Source: Microbacteriaceae bacterium (GTDB taxonomy: Bacteria > Actinomycetota > Actinomycetes > Actinomycetales > Microbacteriaceae). From it: DNA of 6,996 nucleotides. The stretch covers positions 1-6,996 of the forward strand of contig JAGIAU010000116.1 in NCBI GenBank assembly GCA_017744755.1, written 5' to 3'. This document shows, piece after piece, positions 1 to 5,633 of the stretch. Every line of letters begins with the position of its first letter. Positions within the stretch are counted from its first letter, which is position 1. The notes beneath the pieces were generated by a model. The model was not told where the DNA came from, did no database searches, and saw nothing but the letters and a program-made list of their open reading frames with translations. The position numbers and the translations under genes were made by a program.

Positions 1-1159
1 GGTCAAGGACGCGTTCGCCTATCTGACGCTCGCCGTGAACCCGGACGACGATCTCGCGCTCCGCCGCGTCATCAACACCCCGAAGCGCGGCATCGGCGAG
101 GCGACCGTCGCGGCGCTGCAGGCGAAGGCCGACCGTGAGGGCGTGCCGCTGCGCGAGGTGCTGCGCGAGCCGGAGGAGCTCGGCCTCGGTCCGAAGCTCA
201 CGCTCGCGCTCGGCGACTTCTCGCGGCTCATCGACGAGGCCGCGCTGCTCGCGACCGGCGTCGTGCCCGGCCAGGACGACCGCATCCCCGCCCGCCCGCC
301 GCACGAGGTGCTCGTCCACCTGCTCACGAAATCCGGTCTGCACGCCGCCCTCGCGCAGTCGCAGGACCCGCAGGACCAGGCCCGCGCGGAGAACCTCGAC
401 GAGCTCGTCTCGCAGGCGAAGGAGTATCGCGTGCGGTATCCGGAGGGCTCGACCGTCGACTACCTCACGGAGATCTCGCTCTTCGCGGCCGCCGACGAGC
501 TCGACGATCCGGTGACCGGCGGCAAGGTCACGATCATGACCCTGCACACGGCGAAGGGCCTCGAGTACGACGCCGTCTTCATCACCGGCGTCGAGGAGTC
601 GCTGCTCCCGCACCGCATCTCGGCGAACGAGCCCGGCGGCATCGCGGAGGAGCGCCGCCTCTTCTACGTCGGCATCACGCGCGCACGGAAGCGGCTCTTC
701 CTCTCGCTCGCGACGTCGCGCGCCGCCTACGGGGACGTGTCGATCGCGATGCCCTCGCGGTTCCTCGCGGAGATCCCGGGCGAGCTCATCGACTGGCGGG
801 ATTCGGCCGGCGGCGGCTTCGGCTCGCGGGGCGGGGGGCTTGGATCCCTGAGCGAGCGCAGGGAGTCGAAGGGCTTCCGTCAGATCGGGTCGGGCCCTTC
901 GACTCGCTTCGCTCGCTCAGGGACCCAGAGCGGCGCGCCCGAGCGCCCCAAGACCGAGTGGAAGTCGCCGGTCGGCGCCCTCCGCGACAACGGCGACCTC
1001 AAGCTCGCGGTCGGCGACCGGATCAAGCACGATGACTTCGGCGAGGGTCGCGTCGTGAACGTCATCGAGAACGGCCCGCGCACGGTCGCCGAGGTCGAGT
1101 TCGCCGCGAAGGGTCGCAAGCGCCTCCTCGTGAAGGTCGCCCCGATCACGAAGCTCTGA
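1..1159 (+). CDS. pcrA: ATP-dependent DNA helicase PcrA/UvrD1, C-terminal part (5' end outside window)
   Basis: Superfamily 1A 3'-5' DNA helicase used in repair and in clearing transcription or replication blocks. The first complete codon is at base 2; the N-terminal Walker A half lies upstream of the window. Visible in order: the NPDDD..LRRVINTPKRGIG segment at 35-105, the motif V region TLHTAKGLE at about 539-565, and the motif VI region EERRLFYVGITRAR at 647-688. Next come SRFLAEIPGELIDWR, a Gly/Ser-rich linker, and a C-terminal Tudor-like domain (VGDRIKHDDFGEGRV to APITKL) at about 1007-1156, which in this family contacts RNA polymerase. The ending APITKL closely resembles the actinobacterial UvrD1 C-terminus as I remember it. 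Odd: the linker contains an in-frame inverted pair of 28-base repeats (846-922) that encodes LSERRESKG and PSTRFARSGT. Identification is firm; the choice between the names pcrA and uvrD1 is convention. Confidence 0.95.
   Translation, partial: VKDAFAYLTLAVNPDDDLALRRVINTPKRGIGEATVAALQAKADREGVPLREVLREPEELGLGPKLTLALGDFSRLIDEAALLATGVVPGQDDRIPARPPHEVLVHLLTKSGLHAALAQSQDPQDQARAENLDELVSQAKEYRVRYPEGSTVDYLTEISLFAAADELDDPVTGGKVTIMTLHTAKGLEYDAVFITGVEESLLPHRISANEPGGIAEERRLFYVGITRARKRLFLSLATSRAAYGDVSIAMPSRFLAEIPGELIDWRDSAGGGFGSRGGGLGSLSERRESKGFRQIGSGPSTRFARSGTQSGAPERPKTEWKSPVGALRDNGDLKLAVGDRIKHDDFGEGRVVNVIENGPRTVAEVEFAAKGRKRLLVKVAPITKL
846..922. repeat. Inverted pair of 28-base repeats inside the pcrA coding sequence
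   Basis: Left arm 846-873 starts CCCTGAGCGAGCG and ends GAGTCGAAGGG. Right arm 895-922 starts CCCTTCGACTCGC and ends CTCGCTCAGGG. The arms are reverse complements at 26 of 28 positions and enclose a 21-base loop (874-894), so the mRNA or single-stranded DNA could form a long stem. The same sequence occurs as a pair at 3266-3337, and a shorter relative lies at 2530-2548. In pcrA the element is read in frame without a stop and falls in the flexible linker between the helicase core and the C-terminal domain, where extra residues should be tolerated. Confidence 0.9.
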
Positions 1160-1180
1160 CCCGCCGGGCGTCCGCTTCCT

Positions 1181-1252
1181 GCACCACGCCTCCACCGCGG
1201 CACCACGGTTCCACCCGGTGCAGGCATGGGGCCGTGGTGGACCCATGGTGCC
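1181..1252. promoter_or_regulatory. Three copies of a 16-bp motif upstream of aguB (candidate operator array)
   Basis: The motif GCACCAYGNNTCCACC occurs at 1181-1196 (GCACCACGCCTCCACC), at 1200-1215 (GCACCACGGTTCCACC) and on the opposite strand at 1236-1251 (GCACCATGGGTCCACC). The direct copies are 19 bases apart, close to two helical turns. The second and third form an inverted repeat with 17-base arms (1199-1215 and 1236-1252, 15 of 17 paired) around a 20-base loop. The array fills most of the 121-base gap between pcrA and aguB and ends 16 bases before the candidate -10 box. A regulator binding array for aguBA is the leading reading. A structured terminator for pcrA is the alternative, but there is no T tract. 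Confidence 0.55.
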
Positions 1253-1267
1253 GGGGCGAGTCGCGAG

Positions 1268-1280
1268 TAGCGTGTGGGCC
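1268..1280 (+). promoter_or_regulatory. Candidate -10 box for a leaderless aguB transcript
   Basis: TAGCGT at 1268-1273 fits the actinobacterial -10 pattern TAnnnT and lies seven bases before the ATG at 1281. A transcription start at or next to the A of that ATG would give a leaderless mRNA, which is common in actinobacteria. This also fits the lack of a clear Shine-Dalgarno sequence. No convincing -35 hexamer is visible at the normal distance (around 1245-1250). Confidence 0.45.
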
Positions 1281-2243
1281 ATGACCGACTACGAGCTGAT
1301 CGTCGCCGACGGGGTACCCGAGTCGCTGGTGCGGGTGCCGGGCGCGCGCCCCGACGGTCCCGTGCTGCGCATCGGCGTCGTCCAGCACGCCTGGCAGCCG
1401 GACATCGACGCGCTGGAGCGGGAGCTCCACGAGGCGATCGGCCTCGCCGCGGACCAGGGCGCGCGGATCGTGTTCCTCCCCGAGATCACGCTGCTGCGCT
1501 ATCCGGCCGACGGGAAGCCCGAGCCCGGGACGCGCGCCGACGCGTCCGCCGAGGAGCTTCAGGGCGGCAGAACGCACCGGATCGCGGCCCGCGCCGCCGC
1601 CGAGTTCGGCATCCATGTGCACGCCTCGCTCTACGAGCGCTCCGGTGCGGCCGACGGCCGCGGCTACAACACCGCGATCGTCGTCGCGCCCTCCGGCGGG
1701 ATCGTCGCGCGGACCCGGAAGACGCACATCCCGGTGACCGCCGGGTACTACGAGGACCACTGGTTCGAGGCGGGGCCGGCGGAGGACGCCTACCCCGTGC
1801 ACGCGATCGACGAGCTCGGCCTCCGGCTCGGCCTGCCGACGTGCTGGGACGAGTGGTTCCCCGAGGTCGCGCGCGCGTACGGCCTCGGCGGGGCGAACGT
1901 CCTCGCCTATCCGACCGCGATCGGCTCCGAGCCGGACCACCCGGGCGTCGACACCGAGCCGCTGTGGCGGCAGGTCATCGTCGCGCACGGCATCGAGAAC
2001 GGCCTCTTCATGGTCGTGCCGAACCGCACCGGCCGCGAGGTGCGACCGGATGGGACGCCGGGGAACGCGTTCTACGGATCGAGCTTCGTGAGCGACCCGT
2101 ACGGCCGGATCCTCGTGCGGGCGCCGCGCGACCGGAAGGCGGTGCTCGTCGCCGACCTCGACCTCGCGCAGGGGCAGGACTGGATCGACCTCTTCCCGTT
2201 CTTCCGCACTCGCCGGCCGGACACGTACGGGATCCTGACGTGA
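1281..2243 (+). CDS. aguB: N-carbamoylputrescine amidase, nitrilase superfamily
   Basis: Hydrolyses N-carbamoylputrescine to putrescine, CO2 and ammonia in the cytoplasm, the second step of agmatine breakdown. The protein is 320 residues. The nitrilase-fold triad is complete: Glu68 in FLPEIT, Lys147 in RKTHIP and Cys188 in PTCWDEWFPE. The segments KTHIP..AGYYEDHWFEAG, WFPEVAR and YPTAIGSEP match the AguB branch rather than generic nitrilases or omega-amidases. About 26 residues precede the first beta strand (LRIGVVQ), somewhat longer than usual. The frame stays open upstream to a GTG at 1218 and an ATG at 1245. I prefer the ATG at 1281 because a -10-like box sits seven bases before it and the upstream residues are not family-like. 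It overlaps aguA by four bases, so the two should be translationally coupled, and aguA supplies its substrate. Confidence 0.92.
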   Translation: MTDYELIVADGVPESLVRVPGARPDGPVLRIGVVQHAWQPDIDALERELHEAIGLAADQGARIVFLPEITLLRYPADGKPEPGTRADASAEELQGGRTHRIAARAAAEFGIHVHASLYERSGAADGRGYNTAIVVAPSGGIVARTRKTHIPVTAGYYEDHWFEAGPAEDAYPVHAIDELGLRLGLPTCWDEWFPEVARAYGLGGANVLAYPTAIGSEPDHPGVDTEPLWRQVIVAHGIENGLFMVVPNRTGREVRPDGTPGNAFYGSSFVSDPYGRILVRAPRDRKAVLVADLDLAQGQDWIDLFPFFRTRRPDTYGILT

Positions 2244-3265
2244 GCTGGCGGATGCCGGCCGAGGGCGACCCCCACGAGCGGACCTGGCTCGCCTGGCCGA
2301 CGACGGGCTACACGCTCGGGCCGGACGCCGAGTCGGCGGAGGCCGCGCGCCGCACCTGGGCGGCGGTCGCGAACGCCGCGGCCGGGTTCGAGCCGGTCAC
2401 CGTGATCGTCGACCCGCGCGACCGGGACGTCGCGCCGCGCTACCTCTCGGGCGCGATCGACACGATCGAGGCGCCGCTGAACGACGCGTGGGTGCGCGAC
2501 TCCGGCCCGACCTTCGTGCTCGGCGCGGACCCTTCGACAGGCTCAGGGCAAGCTCGCCTCGGCGCCGTCGACTGGGTGTTCAACGGCTGGGGCGGCCAGG
2601 ACTGGGCGCGGTGGGACCGGGACGCGCTGCTCGCCCCGGTCATCGCCGAGGCGGCCGGGGCCGAGCTCGTCGAGAGCCCGCTCACGAACGAGGGCGGCGG
2701 CATCCACGTCGACGGCGAGGGCCTCGTGCTGCTCACCGACACGGTGCAGCTCGACCCGGGCCGGAACCCCGGCTGGTCGAGGGAGCAGGTCGAGACGGAG
2801 CTGGGCAGGACGATCGGGGCGACGCGCACGGTCTGGCTGCCGCGCGGGCTCACGCGCGACTCGGAGCGCTTCGGCACGCGGGGCCACATCGATATCGTCG
2901 CGACGATGCCGCGGCCGGGCCAGGTGCTGCTGCACACCCAGCAGGATGCGGAGCACCCCGATCACGCGGTGAGCTCCGAGGCCGCGGCCGTCCTGCGCGA
3001 CGCCGGGCTCGAGGTCGTGGCGCTGCCAGCACCGCGCACGCTGCGCGACGAGGACGGGTGGGTCGACTGGTCGTATGTCAACCACTCGCTCGTGAACGGC
3101 GGCGTGATCGCCTGCGTCTTCGGCGACCCGCAGGACGAGGAGGCGCTCGACATCCTCCGGGTGGCGTACCCGGGTCGCGAGGTCGTCGGCGTCGACGCCC
3201 GGGAGCTCTTCGCCCGCGGCGGCGGCATCCACTGCATCACCCAGCATCAGCCCGCGGTGCCCTGA
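2240..3265 (+). CDS. aguA: Agmatine deiminase
   Basis: Converts agmatine to N-carbamoylputrescine and ammonia (guanidine-modifying enzyme superfamily, peptidylarginine-deiminase-like fold). The protein is 341 residues if started at the GTG at 2240, which overlaps the aguB stop as GTGA; an in-frame ATG at 2252 is the alternative and gives MPAEGDPHERTWLAWP, the usual family N-terminus. Family signatures: NDAWVRDSGPTF (Asp87), FNGWGG near residue 115, NEGGGIHVDG, RGHIDI with His216 and Asp218, and the C-terminal GGGIHCITQ with the nucleophile Cys332. Together these form the expected Cys/His/Asp active site. Odd: residues 98-105 (PSTGSGQA) are encoded largely by a 19-base repeat copy at 2530-2548 and look like an insertion in the loop between GPTFVLGAD and RLGAVDWVFNGWGG. 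All catalytic motifs are intact, so it is probably functional. Confidence 0.95.
   Translation: MSWRMPAEGDPHERTWLAWPTTGYTLGPDAESAEAARRTWAAVANAAAGFEPVTVIVDPRDRDVAPRYLSGAIDTIEAPLNDAWVRDSGPTFVLGADPSTGSGQARLGAVDWVFNGWGGQDWARWDRDALLAPVIAEAAGAELVESPLTNEGGGIHVDGEGLVLLTDTVQLDPGRNPGWSREQVETELGRTIGATRTVWLPRGLTRDSERFGTRGHIDIVATMPRPGQVLLHTQQDAEHPDHAVSSEAAAVLRDAGLEVVALPAPRTLRDEDGWVDWSYVNHSLVNGGVIACVFGDPQDEEALDILRVAYPGREVVGVDARELFARGGGIHCITQHQPAVP
2530..2548 (+). repeat. Short repeat copy inside aguA
   Basis: CCCTTCGACAGGCTCAGGG shares its first nine bases (CCCTTCGAC) and last eight (GCTCAGGG) with the 28-base repeats at 846-922 and 3266-3337, but lacks most of the middle. It is a single copy with no inverted partner nearby and is read in frame as PSTGSG within aguA. 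On the opposite strand it reads as the Pro-Glu-Pro-Val-Glu-Gly type peptide often seen in spurious antisense translations of such repeats. Confidence 0.8.
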
Positions 3266-3337
3266 CCCTTCGACTCGCTGCCCTCGCTCAGGGAGCCAAG
3301 AGCCTGGCCCCCTGAGCGAGCGCAGCGAGTCGAAGGG
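3266..3337. repeat. Inverted pair of 28-base repeats after aguA, possible terminator hairpin
   Basis: Left arm 3266-3293 begins CCCTTCGACTCGC and ends CTCGCTCAGGG. Right arm 3310-3337 is its reverse complement at 27 of 28 positions, and the loop is 16 bases (3294-3309). The left arm begins at the base right after the aguA stop codon. The predicted stem is very stable and could end or protect the aguBA transcript. There is no downstream T tract, so classic intrinsic termination is not certain. It is the same element as the one in pcrA. Confidence 0.88.
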
Positions 3338-3482
3338 CGAATTGGGTCCTCGATCCCTCACAGGTCCCTGCGTCGCGTCGTCATCCACCGATTTCGGAGG
3401 ACAAGGACCCGGCTCCGCGCCGTTACCGGCCTCCGCCCGCGCCGCCGCCGCATCCGCGTGCGACGATGAACGAACGACCCGC
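3338..3482. other. Intergenic region, nothing recognised
   Basis: These 145 bases between the repeat hairpin and the toxin-antitoxin promoter region show no convincing reading frame, RNA gene or strong palindrome. Only short GGTCCT/AGGACC-type complementarities are visible. They may simply be spacer, with upstream promoter sequence for the antitoxin gene at the right end. Confidence 0.4.
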
Positions 3483-3512
3483 TGTATGTCGATCGGTAAT
3501 ACACTGGAGGGG
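3483..3512 (+). promoter_or_regulatory. Candidate toxin-antitoxin operator/promoter and ribosome binding site
   Basis: TGTAT at 3483-3487 and ATACA at 3499-3503 form an inverted repeat around a CGATCG core (3490-3495). This is a locally AT-richer stretch in a very GC-rich region, as expected for an autoregulated antitoxin operator. TAATAC at 3497-3502 resembles a -10 box, but no matching -35 is seen. GGAGGGG at 3506-3512 is a good Shine-Dalgarno sequence placed for the ATG at 3518 and not for the GTG at 3512; this decides the antitoxin start. Confidence 0.5.
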
Positions 3513-3517
3513 TGCGC

Positions 3518-3766
3518 ATGATCACGGTCCGCGTGGACGAGGAGGTCGAGCGGGCGCTCGAGTACCTCCAGGAGGCCGGCGGGATGAGCCGGTCCGAGGC
3601 GATCCGCGTCGCGCTGCTCGACGCCGAGCGCGAGGCGCGCCGGGCGGCACTCCGGGCCGAGTCCGAGGCGATCCGCGACGACCCGGAGGAGCGCCGGCTC
3701 GCGCTCGAGTGGGCCAGGGAGGCCGCCGAGATGGCCGCGGAGGCGGACGAGCGCCATGCGTGGTGA
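3518..3766 (+). CDS. Ribbon-helix-helix antitoxin-like protein
   Basis: An 82-residue protein. Residues 1-8 (MITVRVDE) form the beta strand of a ribbon-helix-helix fold, residues 8-19 the first helix, and residues 24-40 (SRSEAIRVALLDAEREA) the second. The tail, about residues 36-82, is Ala/Glu/Arg-rich and probably a long helix that would wrap the toxin. The family normally acts as a dimeric DNA-binding antitoxin that neutralises its partner and represses the shared promoter. The start at ATG 3518 is chosen from the GGAGGGG site 5-11 bases upstream; GTG 3512 is in frame but overlaps that site. It overlaps the following toxin gene by 11 bases, typical of coupled toxin-antitoxin pairs. The role rests on fold signature plus context; no specific family name is assigned. 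Confidence 0.8.
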   Translation: MITVRVDEEVERALEYLQEAGGMSRSEAIRVALLDAEREARRAALRAESEAIRDDPEERRLALEWAREAAEMAAEADERHAW

Positions 3767-4073
3767 CGTCCACGTGCTGCGCGCCTCGCGCGACGTCCGC
3801 GGGCACGAGCTGCGCGGACCCCGCTATGCGGTCGTCCTCCAGTCCGATGATCTGAGGCTCTCCACGACGCTCGTCGCGCCGACCTCCACGAGCAGCCGAC
3901 CAGGGTCGTTCCGACCGGAGATCGAGCTGGGGGGCGAGCGCGCCCTGGTCATGCTGGAGCAGCTGCGGGTCGTCGACCCGGAGCATCGCCTCGGCGAGTT
4001 CGTCGGCCGGGTCTCGGCGGCGGAGCTGCGCGAGATCGATCGCGCGCTCGGCGTCGTGCTCGGGCTGCGCTGA
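3756..4073 (+). CDS. MazF/PemK-type toxin-like endoribonuclease
   Basis: A 105-residue protein of the size and order of strands of MazF/PemK toxins, which cleave mRNA and arrest growth. Visible signatures: RGHELRGPRYAVVLQSDD (residues 15-32) with the basic residue Arg23 at the position of the catalytic Arg, LVAPTSTS (39-46) with Thr43/Ser44 at the second active-site position, and LEQLRVVDPEHRLGEFVGRVS (67-87), matching the conserved ..QLR.VD..R.G..VG.. strand. The N-terminus MRGDVHVLRAS lacks the usual RGEVW aromatic residue, so the first strand and loop diverge from typical MazF. The start ATG at 3756 overlaps the antitoxin gene by 11 bases, and translation is probably coupled. It converges on the dehydrogenase gene with only 27 bases between stop codons, so any terminator must be shared or overlapping. 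Whether it still has activity cannot be told from sequence. Confidence 0.82.
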   Translation: MRGDVHVLRASRDVRGHELRGPRYAVVLQSDDLRLSTTLVAPTSTSSRPGSFRPEIELGGERALVMLEQLRVVDPEHRLGEFVGRVSAAELREIDRALGVVLGLR

Positions 4074-4100
4074 GCGCGACTGGCGACTGCCCGGTCCGCG

Positions 4101-5564
4101 TCACACCGGGATGAGCGAGTACTTCGTGTAGAGGTACTCCTCGATGCCCTCGAAGGAGCCCTCGCGACCCACGCCCGACTGCTTGACGCCCCCGAAGGGA
4201 GCGGCGGCGTTCGACACGAGGCCCGTGTTCAGGCCCATCATGCCCGTCTCGAGCCGGTCGATCATGCGGTGGCCGCGCGCGAGGTCCTCCGTGAAGACGT
4301 AGGAGACGAGCCCGTACTCGGTGCCGTTCGCGAGGGCGACGGCCTCATCCTCCGTCGAGAACGTCGTCACGGCGAGCACCGGCCCGAAGATCTCCTCGCG
4401 CAGCAGCCGCGCGTCCGGCGTGACCTCGGTCAGCAGCGTCGGGGCGTAGAACGTGCCATCCCCCGCGATCGGCGCTCCGCCGAGGACGGCCTTCGCGCCC
4501 TTGGCGAGCGCGTCCTGCACGAGCTCGTTCGTCGCGTTCACCTGGTTGGCGTCGACGAGCGGGCCGATGTTCACGCCCTCCTCGGTGCCGCGGCCGACCT
4601 TGAAGGCCGCGATGCGCTCCTGCACCTTCGCCGTGAACGCGGCCGCGACGGACTCGTGCACGATGAAGCGGTTCGCCGCGGTGCAGGCCTGGCCGATGTT
4701 GCGGAACTTCGCGAGCATCGCGCCCTCGACCGCCTTGTCGAGGTCGGCGTCCTCGAAGACGACGAAGGGGGCGTTGCCGCCGAGCTCCATCGACACGCGG
4801 AGCACGTTCTGCGCCGCCTGCTGCATGAGCTGGACGCCCACCTCGGTCGAGCCCGTGAACGACAGCTTGCGCAGCCGCGGGTCCGCGACGATCGGCGCGG
4901 AGAGCCTGGAGGCGGAGGAGGAGGTCACGACGTTGACGACGCCGGCGGGCACGCCGACCTCCTCGAGCAGCGCGGCGAAGGCGAGCGTCGTGAGCGGCGT
5001 GAGGGTCGCCGGCTTGATGACGGAGGTGCAGCCCGCGGCGATGGCCGGCGCGATCTTCCGGGTCGCCATCGCGAGCGGGAAGTTCCACGGGGTCACGAGG
5101 TAGGTCGGGCCGACGGGGTGCTGCGAGACGACGATGCGGCCGGTGCCCTCGGGGTTCAGCCCGTAGCGGCCGGTCACGCGCACGGCCTCCTCGGAGAACC
5201 AGCGGAGGAACTCGGCGCCGTAGTTGACCTCGCCGCGCGCCTCGGCGAGCGGCTTGCCCATCTCGAGCGTCATGAGCAGCGCGAACTCCTCGCGGCGCTC
5301 GATGAGCAGGTCGAACGCCTTGCGGAGCAGCTCGCCGCGGACGCGCGGCGGTGTCGCGGCCCAGGAGGACTGCGCGGCGACGGCGGCGTCGAGCGCGCGG
5401 ATGCCGTCCGCCGGCGTCGCGTCGGCGATCTCCTTGATGACCCGGCCGTTGGAGGGGTCGTGGACCCGGATCGTTCCGCCCGTCTCGCCGTCGACCCATT
5501 CGCCGCCGATGAGGAGCTTGCCGGGGACCTTCGCGAGGAGCTCGAGTTCTGCGCTGACGCTCAT
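4101..5564 (-). CDS. gabD: Succinate-semialdehyde dehydrogenase (NAD(P)+), aldehyde dehydrogenase family
   Basis: Oxidises succinate semialdehyde to succinate, the final step of GABA and putrescine catabolism feeding the TCA cycle. At 487 residues it is full length for the family. Landmarks: TLEMGKPLAEARGE (99-112), TPWNFPLA with Asn161, Lys184 (SVIKPA) and FTGSTEVG (236-243) for cofactor binding, the general base Glu260 in MELGGNAPF, the nucleophile Cys294 in GQACTAANRF, and EEIFGPVL and PFGGVKQSGVGREGS near the end. Arg169 (ATRK) and Arg288 (KFRNIGQ) occupy the positions that bind the substrate carboxylate in characterised succinate-semialdehyde dehydrogenases, which supports this substrate over generic aldehydes. 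The residue two after the nucleophile is Ala296, where human and E. coli enzymes have the second Cys of the redox switch. The start at 5564 has a TAnnnT box six bases upstream. Related glutarate-semialdehyde dehydrogenases are the main alternative. Confidence 0.88.
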   Translation of the reverse strand: MSVSAELELLAKVPGKLLIGGEWVDGETGGTIRVHDPSNGRVIKEIADATPADGIRALDAAVAAQSSWAATPPRVRGELLRKAFDLLIERREEFALLMTLEMGKPLAEARGEVNYGAEFLRWFSEEAVRVTGRYGLNPEGTGRIVVSQHPVGPTYLVTPWNFPLAMATRKIAPAIAAGCTSVIKPATLTPLTTLAFAALLEEVGVPAGVVNVVTSSSASRLSAPIVADPRLRKLSFTGSTEVGVQLMQQAAQNVLRVSMELGGNAPFVVFEDADLDKAVEGAMLAKFRNIGQACTAANRFIVHESVAAAFTAKVQERIAAFKVGRGTEEGVNIGPLVDANQVNATNELVQDALAKGAKAVLGGAPIAGDGTFYAPTLLTEVTPDARLLREEIFGPVLAVTTFSTEDEAVALANGTEYGLVSYVFTEDLARGHRMIDRLETGMMGLNTGLVSNAAAPFGGVKQSGVGREGSFEGIEEYLYTKYSLIPV

Positions 5565-5576
5565 GGGCTCAGCCTA
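5565..5576 (-). promoter_or_regulatory. Candidate -10 box for a leaderless gabD transcript
   Basis: On the minus strand TAGGCT (5576-5571) is followed by six bases and then the ATG (5564-5562). This is nearly the geometry seen before aguB, and again there is no clear Shine-Dalgarno sequence. It suggests that transcription starts at or next to the start codon. Confidence 0.45.
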
Positions 5577-5578
5577 TT

Positions 5579-5597
5579 CCGATCGTCCGACAATCGG
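5579..5597. promoter_or_regulatory. 19-bp palindrome upstream of gabD, candidate GntR/FadR-type operator
   Basis: CCGATCGTCCGACAATCGG is symmetric at 8 of 9 base pairs around C5588. Its core TCGTCCGACAA (5583-5593) fits the TNGTNNNACNA pattern known for FadR-subfamily GntR repressors. It ends two bases before the candidate -10 box of gabD, so a bound protein would block RNA polymerase. The regulator gene is not in the window. The identity of the binding protein is inference from pattern only. Confidence 0.5.
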
Positions 5598-5633
5598 CGC
5601 GCGGGTCCTGCCCGGGCGACCGGACCGCCGCTT

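Noticed and set aside
1274..2239. Long open frame on the + strand running in front of aguA in the same frame
   Set aside because: It is an Arg/Ala/Pro-rich out-of-frame translation across aguB; the real protein in this frame begins at 2240 (or 2252), where agmatine deiminase signatures start.
846..3337. CRISPR array or insertion sequence
   Set aside because: The repeats are few, irregularly spaced and in mixed orientation; there is no transposase gene and no regular spacer pattern.
2543..3757. 404-codon open frame on the - strand
   Set aside because: It is antisense to aguA and the toxin-antitoxin region with low-complexity composition and no recognisable motif; a typical product of high-GC DNA.
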